Shown in pieces: positions 15,493 to 25,387 of a stretch of DNA of 49,918 nucleotides. Numbering within the stretch: position 1 is the stretch's first letter; each line of letters begins with the position of its first letter. The notes beneath the pieces are model-generated. The model did no database searches. It was not told the origin of the DNA and saw only the letters and a list, made by a program, of their open reading frames with translations. The position numbers were made by a program, and so were the translations under genes. This DNA comes from 73-13 sp035555435 (GTDB taxonomy: Bacteria; Actinomycetota; Actinomycetes; Actinomycetales; Microbacteriaceae): assembly GCA_035555435.1 (NCBI GenBank), contig DATMGN010000022.1:1-49918 (forward strand), written 5' to 3'.

Positions 15493-16802
15493 ACCCGGAC
15501 CTCCGCCGGCGTCTCGGTCCCGGCGATGAGCTCGGCGATGACGGCATCGACACCTGCGGCACCGGGCGACGCGGCGATCTCGGCACCGAGACGGACGCTC
15601 GCATGCCGGTAGCGCGGCTCGGCGAGCACGCGGCGGACCGCGTCGCGTACCGCCTTCGGCGACGGGCGGTGCGTTCGGAGGTTGATGCCCGCTCCGGACC
15701 ACGCGACCCGCGCGGTCGTCTCGACCTTGTCCTCGGTCCGGCCGGCCGCGACGATGGGGACGCCGTGCTCGAGCGCGTAGTGGAGCCCTCCGTAACCGCC
15801 GTTCGTCACGAAGGCGGCGAGGCGGGGGAAGAGCCGGTCATACGGCAGGTACTCGCTCGCCCGCACGTTCTCGGGCAGCGGGCCCAGGTCCGCGACCGGA
15901 CGGCCGCCCGTCGTGACGACGAGCACGACGTCCTCGCCGGCGAGCGCCTGGATCGTCGGGCGGATGAGCTGGTCGGGGTCGTCGTTCGCGACCGTGCCCT
16001 GGCTGACGTGCACGATCGGCCGCCCGTCATCGAGGTCGCCCCACCAGTCGGGGAGCGGCACGGCGCTCGAGCCGGTGCGGGAGACGGGGCCGATGAATCG
16101 CACGGTGTCGGGGAGCGTGGGTCGCTCGTACTCGAAGCCGGGGACCGTGAGCTGGATGACCCGGTCGAGCGAGTTCGGGAGGTCGCCGAAGCGTAGCCCG
16201 GCGGGCATCGGCACGCCGGCGTCCGCGAAGGCGGCGCGGAAGGCGCGCATGATCGGCGCGTAGACGGTGCGGTCGACGACGCCGTGCAGCAGGCGGTTGC
16301 GCAGTCGGCCGATCGCGCCGGGCATCGGATGCAGGCCGAGCCCGAACGGCGCAGTGTCGAGGTCGCGGGTTTGCAGGGGGCCGATGTTGACGAACGCGAG
16401 CGGGAGACGCTCGGCGCGGGGTCTGGCGCAGTAGATGAAGGCGCCGAAGGTGCCGGTATCGGTCACGACGACGTCCGCGGGCCGGGCCGCGACGGCCTCG
16501 TTGATGGCGCGCACCTGGTGCGCGGCCGGCCCCACGAAGAGGTTGACCATCGACCACTGCACCTCCTTGATGCCCGTGAGCGCCGCGCGCTCGGGGTATG
16601 CCTCGTTCGCGTGATCGAGGTCGAGGTCGGCGGCGGACGGCAGCGCGATGAACTCGAGGCCGGCGGCGCGTACGCGCGCCTCGTAGGCGCGGCCGGTCAT
16701 GAAGCGCACGTCGTGGCCGGCGCCGGACAGCTGCGCCGCGATCGCGAGCAGCGGGGTGATGTGTCCCTGCGCGGGTGCGCAGCAGACGAGGATCGCGGAC
16801 AA
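15489..16802 (-). CDS. GT1-family (MGT/UGT-type) glycosyltransferase
   Basis: A 437-residue GT-B glycosyltransferase related to macrolide and flavonoid glycosyltransferases. The N-terminal acceptor domain starts ILVCCAPAQGHITPLLAIA; the C-terminal donor domain has IVHVSQGTVAN near residue 265 and VTNGGYGGLHYALEHGVPIV near 335, then AGRTEDK. The usual His of the (T)HGG donor motif is Asn here. A CAGGAG ribosome site precedes the ATG. The promoter (TTGACT, 17-bp spacer, AATACT) lies in the gap to the divergent TetR gene. Coupled with the F420-type reductase, it may modify an antibiotic or pigment; the TetR neighbour suggests induction by such a compound. Confidence 0.88.
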   Translation of the reverse strand: MSAILVCCAPAQGHITPLLAIAAQLSGAGHDVRFMTGRAYEARVRAAGLEFIALPSAADLDLDHANEAYPERAALTGIKEVQWSMVNLFVGPAAHQVRAINEAVAARPADVVVTDTGTFGAFIYCARPRAERLPLAFVNIGPLQTRDLDTAPFGLGLHPMPGAIGRLRNRLLHGVVDRTVYAPIMRAFRAAFADAGVPMPAGLRFGDLPNSLDRVIQLTVPGFEYERPTLPDTVRFIGPVSRTGSSAVPLPDWWGDLDDGRPIVHVSQGTVANDDPDQLIRPTIQALAGEDVVLVVTTGGRPVADLGPLPENVRASEYLPYDRLFPRLAAFVTNGGYGGLHYALEHGVPIVAAGRTEDKVETTARVAWSGAGINLRTHRPSPKAVRDAVRRVLAEPRYRHASVRLGAEIAASPGAAGVDAVIAELIAGTETPAEVRV

Positions 16803-16830
16803 GGGGGCTCCTGTGCTGGATGTGTCGATA

Positions 16831-16877
16831 CGATGATTACATCGGCAGAGTATTCACTAACTAGGCGAGGTAGTCAA
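16831..16877 (-). promoter_or_regulatory. Glycosyltransferase promoter with palindromic operator
   Basis: On the minus strand a -35 TTGACT (complement of 16872-16877), a 17-bp spacer and a -10 AATACT (complement of 16849-16854) form one of the few conventional promoters in the window. Just downstream, across the expected start point, is CGATG-ATTA-CATCG (16831-16844), a perfect 5-bp inverted repeat placed where a bound TetR dimer would block transcription. Confidence 0.55.
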
Positions 16878-17525
16878 ATGTCGGAACCGGCGGGTCGGAG
16901 ATACCGCTCACAGCTGCGCGACGCCCAGGCCTCGCAGACGCGGTCGCGCGTGCTCGACTCGGCCGCCCGCGAGTTCGCCGCACGCGGCTACGCAGGGACG
17001 ACGCTCGCCGCGATCGCCCGCGGCGCCGGCGTCTCCGTCGAGACGGTCAAACTCCAGGGCGCCAAGCACGAGCTGCTGCTCGCCGCCTGGAATGTGCGGC
17101 TGAGCGGTGCCGGCGAAGCTACGAACGCCCCGCTCCTGGACGACCACGCGCGCCGGGCCGCCACGGCCGCGTTGTCCGACGCCGAGTTCATCGACGCGTT
17201 CGTCGACGTGGCGACCGGCATCAGCGTCGAGAGCGTCGGACTCTGGCAGGCCTTCGCGGGCGCCGCGCGGTTCGACGACAGCGTGCGCGTCGCGTTCGAC
17301 CGCACGATCGCGATGCGACGAGCCGAGTTCGCCCAGGTCATCGGCATGCTCGACGCGCGCGGCATGATCGACAACGACCGACCACGCGAGCAGCTCGCGG
17401 CGACCCTCGTGTTCCTCGCGAGCGCGGAGGGCTACCAGCACCTCGTCATCGAGTCGGGACTGAGCCGGGAGGGCTACCGGCACTGGCTCAAGGACGCGAT
17501 CCAGCGGCTGATCCTCGCGGCCTGA
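16878..17525 (+). CDS. TetR-family transcriptional regulator
   Basis: A 215-residue TetR-type repressor. The DNA-binding domain is at about residues 18-64: TRSRVLDSAAREFAARGYAG, then TLAAIARGAGVSVETVKLQG and AKHELLLAAW; the usual aromatic pair after the recognition helix is absent (VKLQG). The rest is a helical ligand-binding and dimer domain. The ATG at 16878 has GGCGAGG about seven bases upstream. It is divergent from the glycosyltransferase/reductase pair with 75 bp between, the classic layout for a regulator controlling its neighbours through the shared spacer. Ligand unknown. Confidence 0.88.
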   Translation: MSEPAGRRYRSQLRDAQASQTRSRVLDSAAREFAARGYAGTTLAAIARGAGVSVETVKLQGAKHELLLAAWNVRLSGAGEATNAPLLDDHARRAATAALSDAEFIDAFVDVATGISVESVGLWQAFAGAARFDDSVRVAFDRTIAMRRAEFAQVIGMLDARGMIDNDRPREQLAATLVFLASAEGYQHLVIESGLSREGYRHWLKDAIQRLILAA

Positions 17526-17593
17526 GCTCCCGATCCCGCGCCCGCATGACCCAAGGCCGGGCATCGGGCAAGAGCCTGAGAGAATGGAACGCC

Positions 17594-19447
<1,854 letters not shown>

Positions 19448-19461
19448 TCCCGGGAGGCGGC

Positions 19462-19815
19462 ATGCGGCACCTGCTCTGGGCGCTCGGCGCGCTCGTGGTG
19501 CTGGGCCTTGCGATGCTGCTCGCGGTCAACTGGTGGGTCTCCGCCGCCTATCACTTCGCCGACGGCTATCCACTCGCCTCGGTCACGGGCAAGAACGATC
19601 TCTGGAAGCTCGGGACGGCCTCCCGCGTATTCACCGCCGCGGGCCTGCTCCTGGTCGCGCTCATCGCGTTCATCGCCACCGTCGTGCTGGTGATCGGGAG
19701 GCGGACGCGGAGGTTCGCGTGGCTCGCGCCGCTCGCCGCGATCGTCCTCGTGGCCGCCGTCACCGCGATCGGCATCGCGATGTTCGAGCCCCCGCCGCCG
19801 GACCTCGGAGGCTGA
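19462..19815 (+). CDS. Small three-helix membrane protein
   Basis: A 117-residue hydrophobic protein of unknown function. Membrane spans are seen at about residues 5-27, 57-80 and 84-106; an extracytoplasmic loop of about 28 residues (AAYHFADGYPLASVTGKNDLWKLG) separates the first two. The tail ends in EPPPPDLGG. The ATG at 19462 has a GGGAGG ribosome site and lies 14 bases after the lepA stop, so it is probably co-transcribed with lepA. No family recognised. Confidence 0.65.
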   Translation: MRHLLWALGALVVLGLAMLLAVNWWVSAAYHFADGYPLASVTGKNDLWKLGTASRVFTAAGLLLVALIAFIATVVLVIGRRTRRFAWLAPLAAIVLVAAVTAIGIAMFEPPPPDLGG

Positions 19816-19838
19816 GGCTGCGCGACTAGGGTGGGGGC

Positions 19839-20198
19839 ATGGCCGCGTGGGCAGATGTGTGCGAGATCGCTGTCGCGCTGCCGGGCGCCGAGGAGGGCAC
19901 GACGTTCGGGAACGCGGCGTGGAAGCTCCGCGGCAAGCCCTTCGTGTGGGAGCGGCCGCTGCGCTCCCGCGATCTCCAAGAGCTCGGCGATGCGGCGCCG
20001 ACCGGACCGGTCGTCGGCGCTCGGGTCGCGGATGAGGGCGAGAAGCGCGCGCTCGTCGCAGAAGACCCAGCGGTGTTCTTCACGACCAGTCACTTCGACG
20101 GCCACCCGATGATCCTCATCGCGCTCGAGCGCATCGAGACGCCGCGTCTGCGGGAGCTCGTGCTCCTAGCCTGGTCCGCCCGTCGCGAGCGCGGCTGA
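19839..20198 (+). CDS. MmcQ/YjbR-family protein
   Basis: A 119-residue protein of the MmcQ/YjbR (CyaY-like fold) family, annotated as possible DNA binding but of uncertain role. Landmarks are ALPGAEEGTTFGNAAWKLRGKPFVWERP at the front (shown in part by the GTTFGNAAWK segment), FFTTSHFDGHPMILI and the closing LRELVLLAWSARR helix. The ATG at 19839 follows TAGGGT (19827-19832) by six bases, so the message is probably leaderless. A 53-bp repeat (family C) begins right at its stop codon. Confidence 0.8.
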   Translation: MAAWADVCEIAVALPGAEEGTTFGNAAWKLRGKPFVWERPLRSRDLQELGDAAPTGPVVGARVADEGEKRALVAEDPAVFFTTSHFDGHPMILIALERIETPRLRELVLLAWSARRERG

Positions 20199-20251
20199 AG
20201 TGGACGCAGATGGTCGGTCCAGCGGCCGCGGGAGTGCCATTCGCGCCCACT
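20199..20251 (+). repeat. Repeat C, copy 1 (intergenic)
   Basis: A roughly 53-bp imperfect palindrome starting AGTGGACGCAGATGGTCG and ending GCCATTCGCGCCCACT. It aligns with the reverse complement of 36122-36173, sharing AGTGGACGCAGAnGGTCG at one end and a GCC(T)ATT-GCG-CCAC core at the other. It starts at the base after the stop of the MmcQ/YjbR gene and ends nine bases before the -10 of the next gene. It may serve as terminator or spacer. Confidence 0.6.
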
Positions 20252-20271
20252 ACGGGCAGTAGCGTGGGGCC

Positions 20272-21147
20272 ATGACTACCCCTGAGATCACCCTGAACAA
20301 CGGCGTTCGGATCCCGCAGCTCGGCCTCGGCATTTGGCAGGCGAGCCCCGAGGAGACCGCGCGCATCGTCCGCTACGCGATCGCCGAGGCCGGCTACCGC
20401 CACATCGACGGCGCGAAGATGTACGACAACGAGGAGGCGCTCGGCGCGGGCGTGCGCGCGAGCGGCGTGCCGCGCGACGAGGTCTTCGTCACAACGAAGC
20501 TGTGGCCGACCGATTACGGGCGGGAGAACGCGACCGCCGCGCTCGACGCGAGCCTCCAGCGCCTCGGGTTCGACTACGTCGACCTGTACCTGCTGCACTG
20601 GCCGAACCAGGACGACGCGTTGCGCGTCGAGACCTGGCTCGCTCTCGAGGACGCGCTCGCCGCGGGCAAGGTGCGCGCGATCGGCGTCGCGAACCACGAG
20701 CCGCACCACCTCGACGACCTGCTCGCGGGCGGCTCCGTCGTGCCGGCGGTCAACCAGATCGAGCTCCACCCGGCGCTCCCGCAGCGCGAACTGCGGGAAC
20801 TGAACGCCCGGCACGGCATCGCGACGCAGGCCTGGAGCCCCCTCGCAGGCGGCCCCATGACGCCGTGGGGCCGCGCGAACCCGCACGGCACCGCGCTCAG
20901 GAGCCACCCCGTCATCGCGCAGATCGCCGGGCGCCACGGCAAGACGCCCGTGCAGGTGATCCTGCGCTGGCACATGCAGCAGGGCGTCATCGCGATCCCG
21001 AAGTCGGTCACCGAGGAGCGGGTCGCGCAGAACATCGACATCTTCGACTTCGAGCTGAGCGCCGACGACCTCGCCGCGATCGACGGGCTCGAGGTCGCGG
21101 ACGGCGGCGGGCGCACGGCGACGCATCCGGACGACGCGTCGTTCTGA
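20272..21147 (+). CDS. Aldo/keto reductase
   Basis: A 291-residue NADPH-dependent aldo/keto reductase of the 2,5-diketogluconate reductase type (AKR5-like). The catalytic tetrad is present: Asp46 (HIDGA), Tyr51 (MYDNE), Lys76 (TTKLW) and His109 (LLHWP). NADPH contacts follow in IGVANHE, NQIELHP, QAWSPLAGG and IPKSVTEERVAQN. HIDGA replaces the more usual HIDTA. The ATG at 20272 follows TAGCGT (20260-20265) by six bases (leaderless). Probably general carbonyl reduction; the substrate is unknown. Confidence 0.92.
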   Translation: MTTPEITLNNGVRIPQLGLGIWQASPEETARIVRYAIAEAGYRHIDGAKMYDNEEALGAGVRASGVPRDEVFVTTKLWPTDYGRENATAALDASLQRLGFDYVDLYLLHWPNQDDALRVETWLALEDALAAGKVRAIGVANHEPHHLDDLLAGGSVVPAVNQIELHPALPQRELRELNARHGIATQAWSPLAGGPMTPWGRANPHGTALRSHPVIAQIAGRHGKTPVQVILRWHMQQGVIAIPKSVTEERVAQNIDIFDFELSADDLAAIDGLEVADGGGRTATHPDDASF

Positions 21148-21250
21148 TCGCGCGCGCCGAGGCACAACGGAGGCCGGAACGCCGCGCTGCGGCTTATCGA
21201 CAGCCGCCAATGACCGCGGGCCCAGGGCTGCGGACGTCTACAGTGGCGCC

Positions 21251-22993
21251 GTGACCGACTATCGCCCGCCCATCGACGACATCGCGTTCTCCCTCAAACT
21301 CGCCGGCTATGACCGGCTCGAGGGGCTCCCCGAGTTCGAGCACGCCGACTACGACACCGTCGTCGGGATGCTGGAGGAGGCCGGCGACTTCATGGCGAAG
21401 GTCGTCGCGCCGACGAACCGCGACGGCGACGTCATCGGCGCGACGCGGCACGAGGACGGCTCGGTGACGACCCCGCCGAGCTTCAAGGAGGCCTACGACA
21501 AGCTCGTCGAGTCGGGTTGGCTGACGGTGCCGTTCCCGGAGCAGTACGAAGGCGGCGGGTTCCCCGGCACGGTCGGCTTCGTCCTCCAGGAGCTCATGCA
21601 GACCTCCAACATGGCGTTCTCGCTCGGGCCGCTGCTGACCCACGGTTCGACCGACGCGTTCCTCGCGTACGCCTCGGACGAGATCAAGGACCTCTACCTG
21701 CCCAAGATGATCACGGGTCAGTGGATGGGGACGATGAACCTCACCGAGCCGCAGGCCGGCACCGACGTGGGGGCGCTGACGACGAAGGCGGTGCCGAACG
21801 GGGACGGCACCTATGCGATCACGGGCCAGAAGATCTTCATCACGTGGGGCGAGCACGACCTGACGGAGAACATCGTGCACCTCGTCCTCGCGCGCCTGCC
21901 CGGCGCCCCCGCCGGCACGAAGGGCATCTCGCTCTTCGTTGTGCCCAAGTTCCTACCCGACGCGGCGGGGGACCCCGGCGAGCGCAACCGCCTGGAGTGC
22001 ATCGGCGTCGAGGAGAAGATCGGCATCCACGGCTCGCCGACGTGCGTCATGTCGTACGACGGCGCGACCGGCTGGCTCGTCGGCGACGAGCACAAGGGCA
22101 TGCGCGCGATGTTCGTCATGATGAACGTCGCACGGCTCTCCGTCGGCATGCAGGGGCTCGCGATCTCGGTACGCGCCCACCAGCAGTCGGCCGAGTTCGC
22201 GGCGCAGCGCGTCCAGGGGCCGACCGTCTCGCCGCTCGGCGAGACGGCGATCCAGGGCCACCCGGACGTGCGACGCATGCTGCTCGACCAGAAGTCCTCG
22301 ATCGCGGCGTTGCGGCACCTGCTGCTCCTCAACGCGGTGCACATCGACCTCGCCGCCCACCACCCGGACCCCGCGGTGCGGGCGCGCTCGGAGGAGCTCG
22401 CGGGGCTGCTCACGCCGCTGTCGAAGTCGTGGGGCACGGATCTCGCCATCGAGAACGCGAGTACGAACATCCAGATCCATGGCGGCATGGGCTTCGTCGA
22501 GGAGACGGGCGCGGGACAGTTCTGGCGGGACGCCCGCATCACGCCGATCTACGAGGGCACGAACGGCGTCCAGGCCGCCGACCTGGTGGGACGCAAGATG
22601 CCCGTGCGCGCGGGCGCGTCGTTCATGGAGTTCATCGCCGAGATGAAGGCGGATCTGCCGAAGCTGCAGGCCGCGGGCGAGGCGCTCGCGCCCGTCGCGT
22701 CGGGGCTCGAGCGCGCGCTGGCCGACCTCGAACGCGCGACCGGCTGGATGCTGAGGACCGGCGCGGGCGGCGACGCAGCGGCGGTGCTCGCCGGCTCGGT
22801 CGCCTACCAGCGACTGTGGGCGATCACGGTCGGGGCCTGGCGGCTCGCCCTTGCGGCCCTCGCCGAGGACGAGGGCCAGGACCAGCGGGTCGCGCTCGCG
22901 CGGTACTTCGTGACGCGGCGGCTGCCCGAGACGGGCGCGCTGCTCGCCGAGGCGACGGCGGGCGCCGTCGACCTCTACGCGGTAGCGCTCTAG
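21251..22993 (+). CDS. Acyl-CoA dehydrogenase, long form
   Basis: A 580-residue FAD enzyme of the longer acyl-CoA dehydrogenase type with a C-terminal extension. Seen: LTEPQAGTDVGALTTKA and GQKIFITWGEHDL in the middle domain (FAD contact), NIQIHGGMGFVEETGAGQFWRDARI in the C-terminal domain (in part QIHGGMGF), and the catalytic Glu in IYEGTNGVQAADLVG (about Glu435). The extension from about residue 450 is helical. No other beta-oxidation gene is adjacent, so the chain-length preference is unknown. The GTG at 21251 follows TACAGT (21239-21244) by six bases (leaderless). Confidence 0.93.
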   Translation: MTDYRPPIDDIAFSLKLAGYDRLEGLPEFEHADYDTVVGMLEEAGDFMAKVVAPTNRDGDVIGATRHEDGSVTTPPSFKEAYDKLVESGWLTVPFPEQYEGGGFPGTVGFVLQELMQTSNMAFSLGPLLTHGSTDAFLAYASDEIKDLYLPKMITGQWMGTMNLTEPQAGTDVGALTTKAVPNGDGTYAITGQKIFITWGEHDLTENIVHLVLARLPGAPAGTKGISLFVVPKFLPDAAGDPGERNRLECIGVEEKIGIHGSPTCVMSYDGATGWLVGDEHKGMRAMFVMMNVARLSVGMQGLAISVRAHQQSAEFAAQRVQGPTVSPLGETAIQGHPDVRRMLLDQKSSIAALRHLLLLNAVHIDLAAHHPDPAVRARSEELAGLLTPLSKSWGTDLAIENASTNIQIHGGMGFVEETGAGQFWRDARITPIYEGTNGVQAADLVGRKMPVRAGASFMEFIAEMKADLPKLQAAGEALAPVASGLERALADLERATGWMLRTGAGGDAAAVLAGSVAYQRLWAITVGAWRLALAALAEDEGQDQRVALARYFVTRRLPETGALLAEATAGAVDLYAVAL

Positions 22994-23032
22994 ACCCTTC
23001 GCCCTGCTCCTGAAACAGGGGAGGATTGAGGG

Positions 23033-24265
23033 ATGCCGAGCATCCTGCCCGAGGGGGAGCCCGTCCCCGCGGACGGGGCGCTGCCCGCCAGCGCGCGCGA
23101 CGGCGCGCGGGACCGGGCGTTCGGGGTGTACCTCCACGTGCCGTTCTGCCGAGTGCGCTGCGGCTACTGCGACTTCAACACCTACACGTCGACCGAGTTG
23201 CGCGACGCGCGCCAGGAGGACTTCGCGAGCCAGGCGATCGCGGAGGTCGAGTTCGGCGCCCGCGTCCTGGAGCGCGCCGGCCTCCCGCCGCGCCCCGCGG
23301 AGACGGTCTTCTTCGGCGGCGGGACGCCGACGCTGCTGCCGTCCGCGGATCTCGCGCGGATGCTGGGTGCCGTGCGCACCGCGTTCTCCCTCGCCGACGG
23401 CGCCGAGGTGACGACCGAGGCGAACCCCGACTCGGTCGACCGCGAATACCTGGACCGCCTCGCGGAGTCGGGCTTCACGCGTGTCAGCATCGGCATGCAG
23501 TCCGCCGTCCCGAGCGTGCTGGCGACGCTCGACCGGACGCACGACCCGGAGCGCGTGCCCCTCGTCGTCGACTGGGCACGGCAGGCGGGCCTGCGGGTCA
23601 GCCTCGACCTCATCTACGGCACGCCCGGCGAGACGCTACAGGACTGGCTCACGAGCCTGCGCACCGCGATCGCGCTCGCGCCCGATCACGTCTCCGCATA
23701 CGCGCTCATCGTCGAGGACGGCACGCGGCTGGCCGGGCGCATCCGCCGCGGCGAGCTCGCGGCGCCGGATGACGACCTGCAGGCCGACATGTACGAGGCC
23801 GCCGATGAGCTGCTCGCGGCCGCGGGCTACGCCTGGTACGAGGTGTCGAACTGGGGGAGAACGCCACTCGACCGCTCCCGGCACAACCTCGCCTACTGGA
23901 CGGGCGAGGACTGGTGGGGCGTCGGTCCCGGCGCGCACAGTCACGTCGGCGGGGTGCGCTGGTGGAACGTCAAGCACCCGAGCGCGTACGGCCAGCGGAT
24001 CGCCGAGGGCGTGTCGCCCGCGTACGCCCGTGAGGTGCTCGACGCGGACGCGCGCGCCGCGGAGGAGCTGCTACTGCGCTCGCGCATCGCCGACGGCTAC
24101 CCGATTCAGCGGCTCGCACCGGGCGGGCGTGCCGCGGTCGCGGGCCTCATCGCGGAGGGGCTCATCGACGGCCGGGCGGCGATCGACGGGCGGGTCGTGC
24201 CGACGCTGCGCGGGCGGCTGCTCGCGGATCTCGTGGTGCGGGAGCTTTCGCCCGCTCAGGCGTAG
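23033..24265 (+). CDS. hemW: Radical SAM heme chaperone HemW
   Basis: A 410-residue HemN-like protein. The radical SAM cluster motif CxxxCxxC is Cys39, Cys43 and Cys46 (FCRVRCGYCDFNTY), and the SAM-binding FFGGGTPTLL follows near residue 97. The C-terminal HemN domain is present. HemW members bind and insert heme rather than act as coproporphyrinogen dehydrogenase; the CDFNTY context and gene position between lepA and hrcA fit HemW. GGGGAGG lies about ten bases before the ATG. Its stop overlaps by ten bases the end of the convergent DUF4190 gene. Confidence 0.93.
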   Translation: MPSILPEGEPVPADGALPASARDGARDRAFGVYLHVPFCRVRCGYCDFNTYTSTELRDARQEDFASQAIAEVEFGARVLERAGLPPRPAETVFFGGGTPTLLPSADLARMLGAVRTAFSLADGAEVTTEANPDSVDREYLDRLAESGFTRVSIGMQSAVPSVLATLDRTHDPERVPLVVDWARQAGLRVSLDLIYGTPGETLQDWLTSLRTAIALAPDHVSAYALIVEDGTRLAGRIRRGELAAPDDDLQADMYEAADELLAAAGYAWYEVSNWGRTPLDRSRHNLAYWTGEDWWGVGPGAHSHVGGVRWWNVKHPSAYGQRIAEGVSPAYAREVLDADARAAEELLLRSRIADGYPIQRLAPGGRAAVAGLIAEGLIDGRAAIDGRVVPTLRGRLLADLVVRELSPAQA

Positions 24266-24657
24266 CGCGCGCTCGCGATGGCCGCGAAGATCCCGACGAG
24301 CAGGAAGATCACGAGCACGATGCCGGTGATGACGCAGCCGATGATGAGGCCGGCGATCGCGAGGCCGCGGCCCTGCTCGCCGCTGCGGCGGATCTGCCCG
24401 AGCGCGATGCCGGAGAAGATCGCGCCGAGCCACCACAAGTAGGGCACGAGGGAGATGACGAATCCCGCGATCGCGAGGCCGTTCCACGGCCGCGGGACGT
24501 AGTAGCCCTGCGGGTAGTAGACCTGCGGCTGCTGCGGATAGCCGGGCTGCGGCGCCTGCTGCGGATAGCCCTGCGGATACCCCTGGACCTGGTACCCGGG
24601 CGGCGGCTGATCGCCGTAGGGGACGTAGCCCGGGGGCGGGGGCGGGGCGTCGGTCAT
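24256..24657 (-). CDS. DUF4190 domain membrane protein
   Basis: A 133-residue protein with a Pro/Tyr/Gln/Gly-rich cytoplasmic N-terminus (residues 1-57; repeated GYPQ units) and a C-terminal DUF4190 region of two membrane helices (about 60-82 and 100-128) around the loop ALGQIRRSGEQGRGLAIAG. The ATG at 24657 was preferred over an upstream ATG because TAGCCT lies seven bases before it on this strand. Function unknown; such proteins are common in actinobacteria, and the low-complexity tail may mediate interactions. Convergent with hemW. Confidence 0.82.
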   Translation of the reverse strand: MTDAPPPPPGYVPYGDQPPPGYQVQGYPQGYPQQAPQPGYPQQPQVYYPQGYYVPRPWNGLAIAGFVISLVPYLWWLGAIFSGIALGQIRRSGEQGRGLAIAGLIIGCVITGIVLVIFLLVGIFAAIASARYA

Positions 24658-24709
24658 GCCTGCGAGGCTAGGCGCGGTCCCGCGCGATCGCAACGCGCCT
24701 CGCCGGACG

Positions 24710-24748
24710 CTCGGAAGGGACGGGCCCCCGCGGCCCGTCCCTTCCGAG
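24710..24748 (-). terminator. Terminator after the DUF4870 gene
   Basis: A perfect 17-bp stem: left arm 24710-24726 (CTCGGAAGGGACGGGCC), five-base loop, right arm 24732-24748. It lies 15 bases past the stop of the DUF4870 gene on the minus strand, separating it from the DUF4190 gene, which has its own -10. Confidence 0.88.
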
Positions 24749-24763
24749 ACGACGTGCGACCCG

Positions 24764-25249
24764 CTACTTGATGAAGCGGATGTTGATCGGGTAGCGGTAG
24801 GAACCGCCCGCGAGGACGACGCCCCGGCCCTTGAAGCCCCAGATCAGCGCGAGGACGAAGAGCGCGAGCGTGAGGAGCCACTGGACGAGGACCCACCAGG
24901 CGAAGCCCACCAGGTAGGCGAAGGGGTTCGCCGCGATGACGGCCGCGTTGATGATGCCGAACACGATCCAGACGACGACGTGCGCGATCGTCAGCGTGAT
25001 GCCGAAGTTGAGCGCCTCCTTGCCCTCGTGGTTCGCCCGGGCGCCACGGTCCTTGAAGATGAGCCACAGGATGAGCGGGATGACCCACCCGAGCGAGGCG
25101 GAGAGGTACTGCCAGCCCGCGATGTTCGCGTCCTGCGCGTCGGTGAGCGGCGCGGCCGGCTGCACGGGCGGCTGCTGGTACTGCGGCTGCTGATACTGGG
25201 GCTGCTGCGGCGGCAGGTTCGGGTCAGCGGGGGGAGGGGTAGCTGTCAT
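24764..25249 (-). CDS. DUF4870 domain membrane protein
   Basis: A 161-residue protein: a Pro/Gln-rich N-terminus (residues 1-35, repeated QPQYQ units) followed by a DUF4870 (Tic20-like) domain with helices at about 50-66, 82-105 and 112-140. The family signature is recognisable in LGWVIPLILWLIFKD and ANHEGKEALNFGITL. Function unknown. The ATG at 25249 follows TAGGTT by seven bases on this strand (leaderless); the upstream ATG at 25285 lacks such support. Similar architecture to the adjacent DUF4190 protein suggests a related role. Confidence 0.85.
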   Translation of the reverse strand: MTATPPPADPNLPPQQPQYQQPQYQQPPVQPAAPLTDAQDANIAGWQYLSASLGWVIPLILWLIFKDRGARANHEGKEALNFGITLTIAHVVVWIVFGIINAAVIAANPFAYLVGFAWWVLVQWLLTLALFVLALIWGFKGRGVVLAGGSYRYPINIRFIK

Positions 25250-25322
25250 GCCACACAACCTAGTGAGGGGGTGTGTCGGACGCAACGACCTGATCTCGGC
25301 GCGCCGTCCCAGGCGCGGACGG

Positions 25323-25354
25323 TAAACTTGGCACTCTCATGCCGCGGGTGCCAG
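25323..25354 (+). promoter_or_regulatory. hrcA promoter with CIRCE operator
   Basis: A -10 TAAACT (25323-25328) runs directly into an inverted repeat with CIRCE geometry: TTGGCACTC (25328-25336), nine-base spacer, GGGTGCCAG (25346-25354). The consensus is TTAGCACTC-N9-GAGTGCTAA; the right half differs at a few positions but spacing is exact. HrcA bound here would cover the transcription start, giving heat-inducible self-control of hrcA-dnaJ. Confidence 0.85.
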
Positions 25355-25387
25355 CCGCATCCCGGTTCGCAGTGGAGGACGAACGCC

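Noticed and set aside
15001..16802. Part of an antibiotic biosynthetic cluster
   Set aside because: Only a glycosyltransferase and a reductase are present, flanked by housekeeping genes; no polyketide, peptide or terpene core enzyme lies nearby.
22994..23024. Terminator or repeat A fragment between the acyl-CoA dehydrogenase and hemW genes
   Set aside because: Only a 5-bp CCCTG/CAGGG pairing and a short GACCCTTCG match; too weak to call either.
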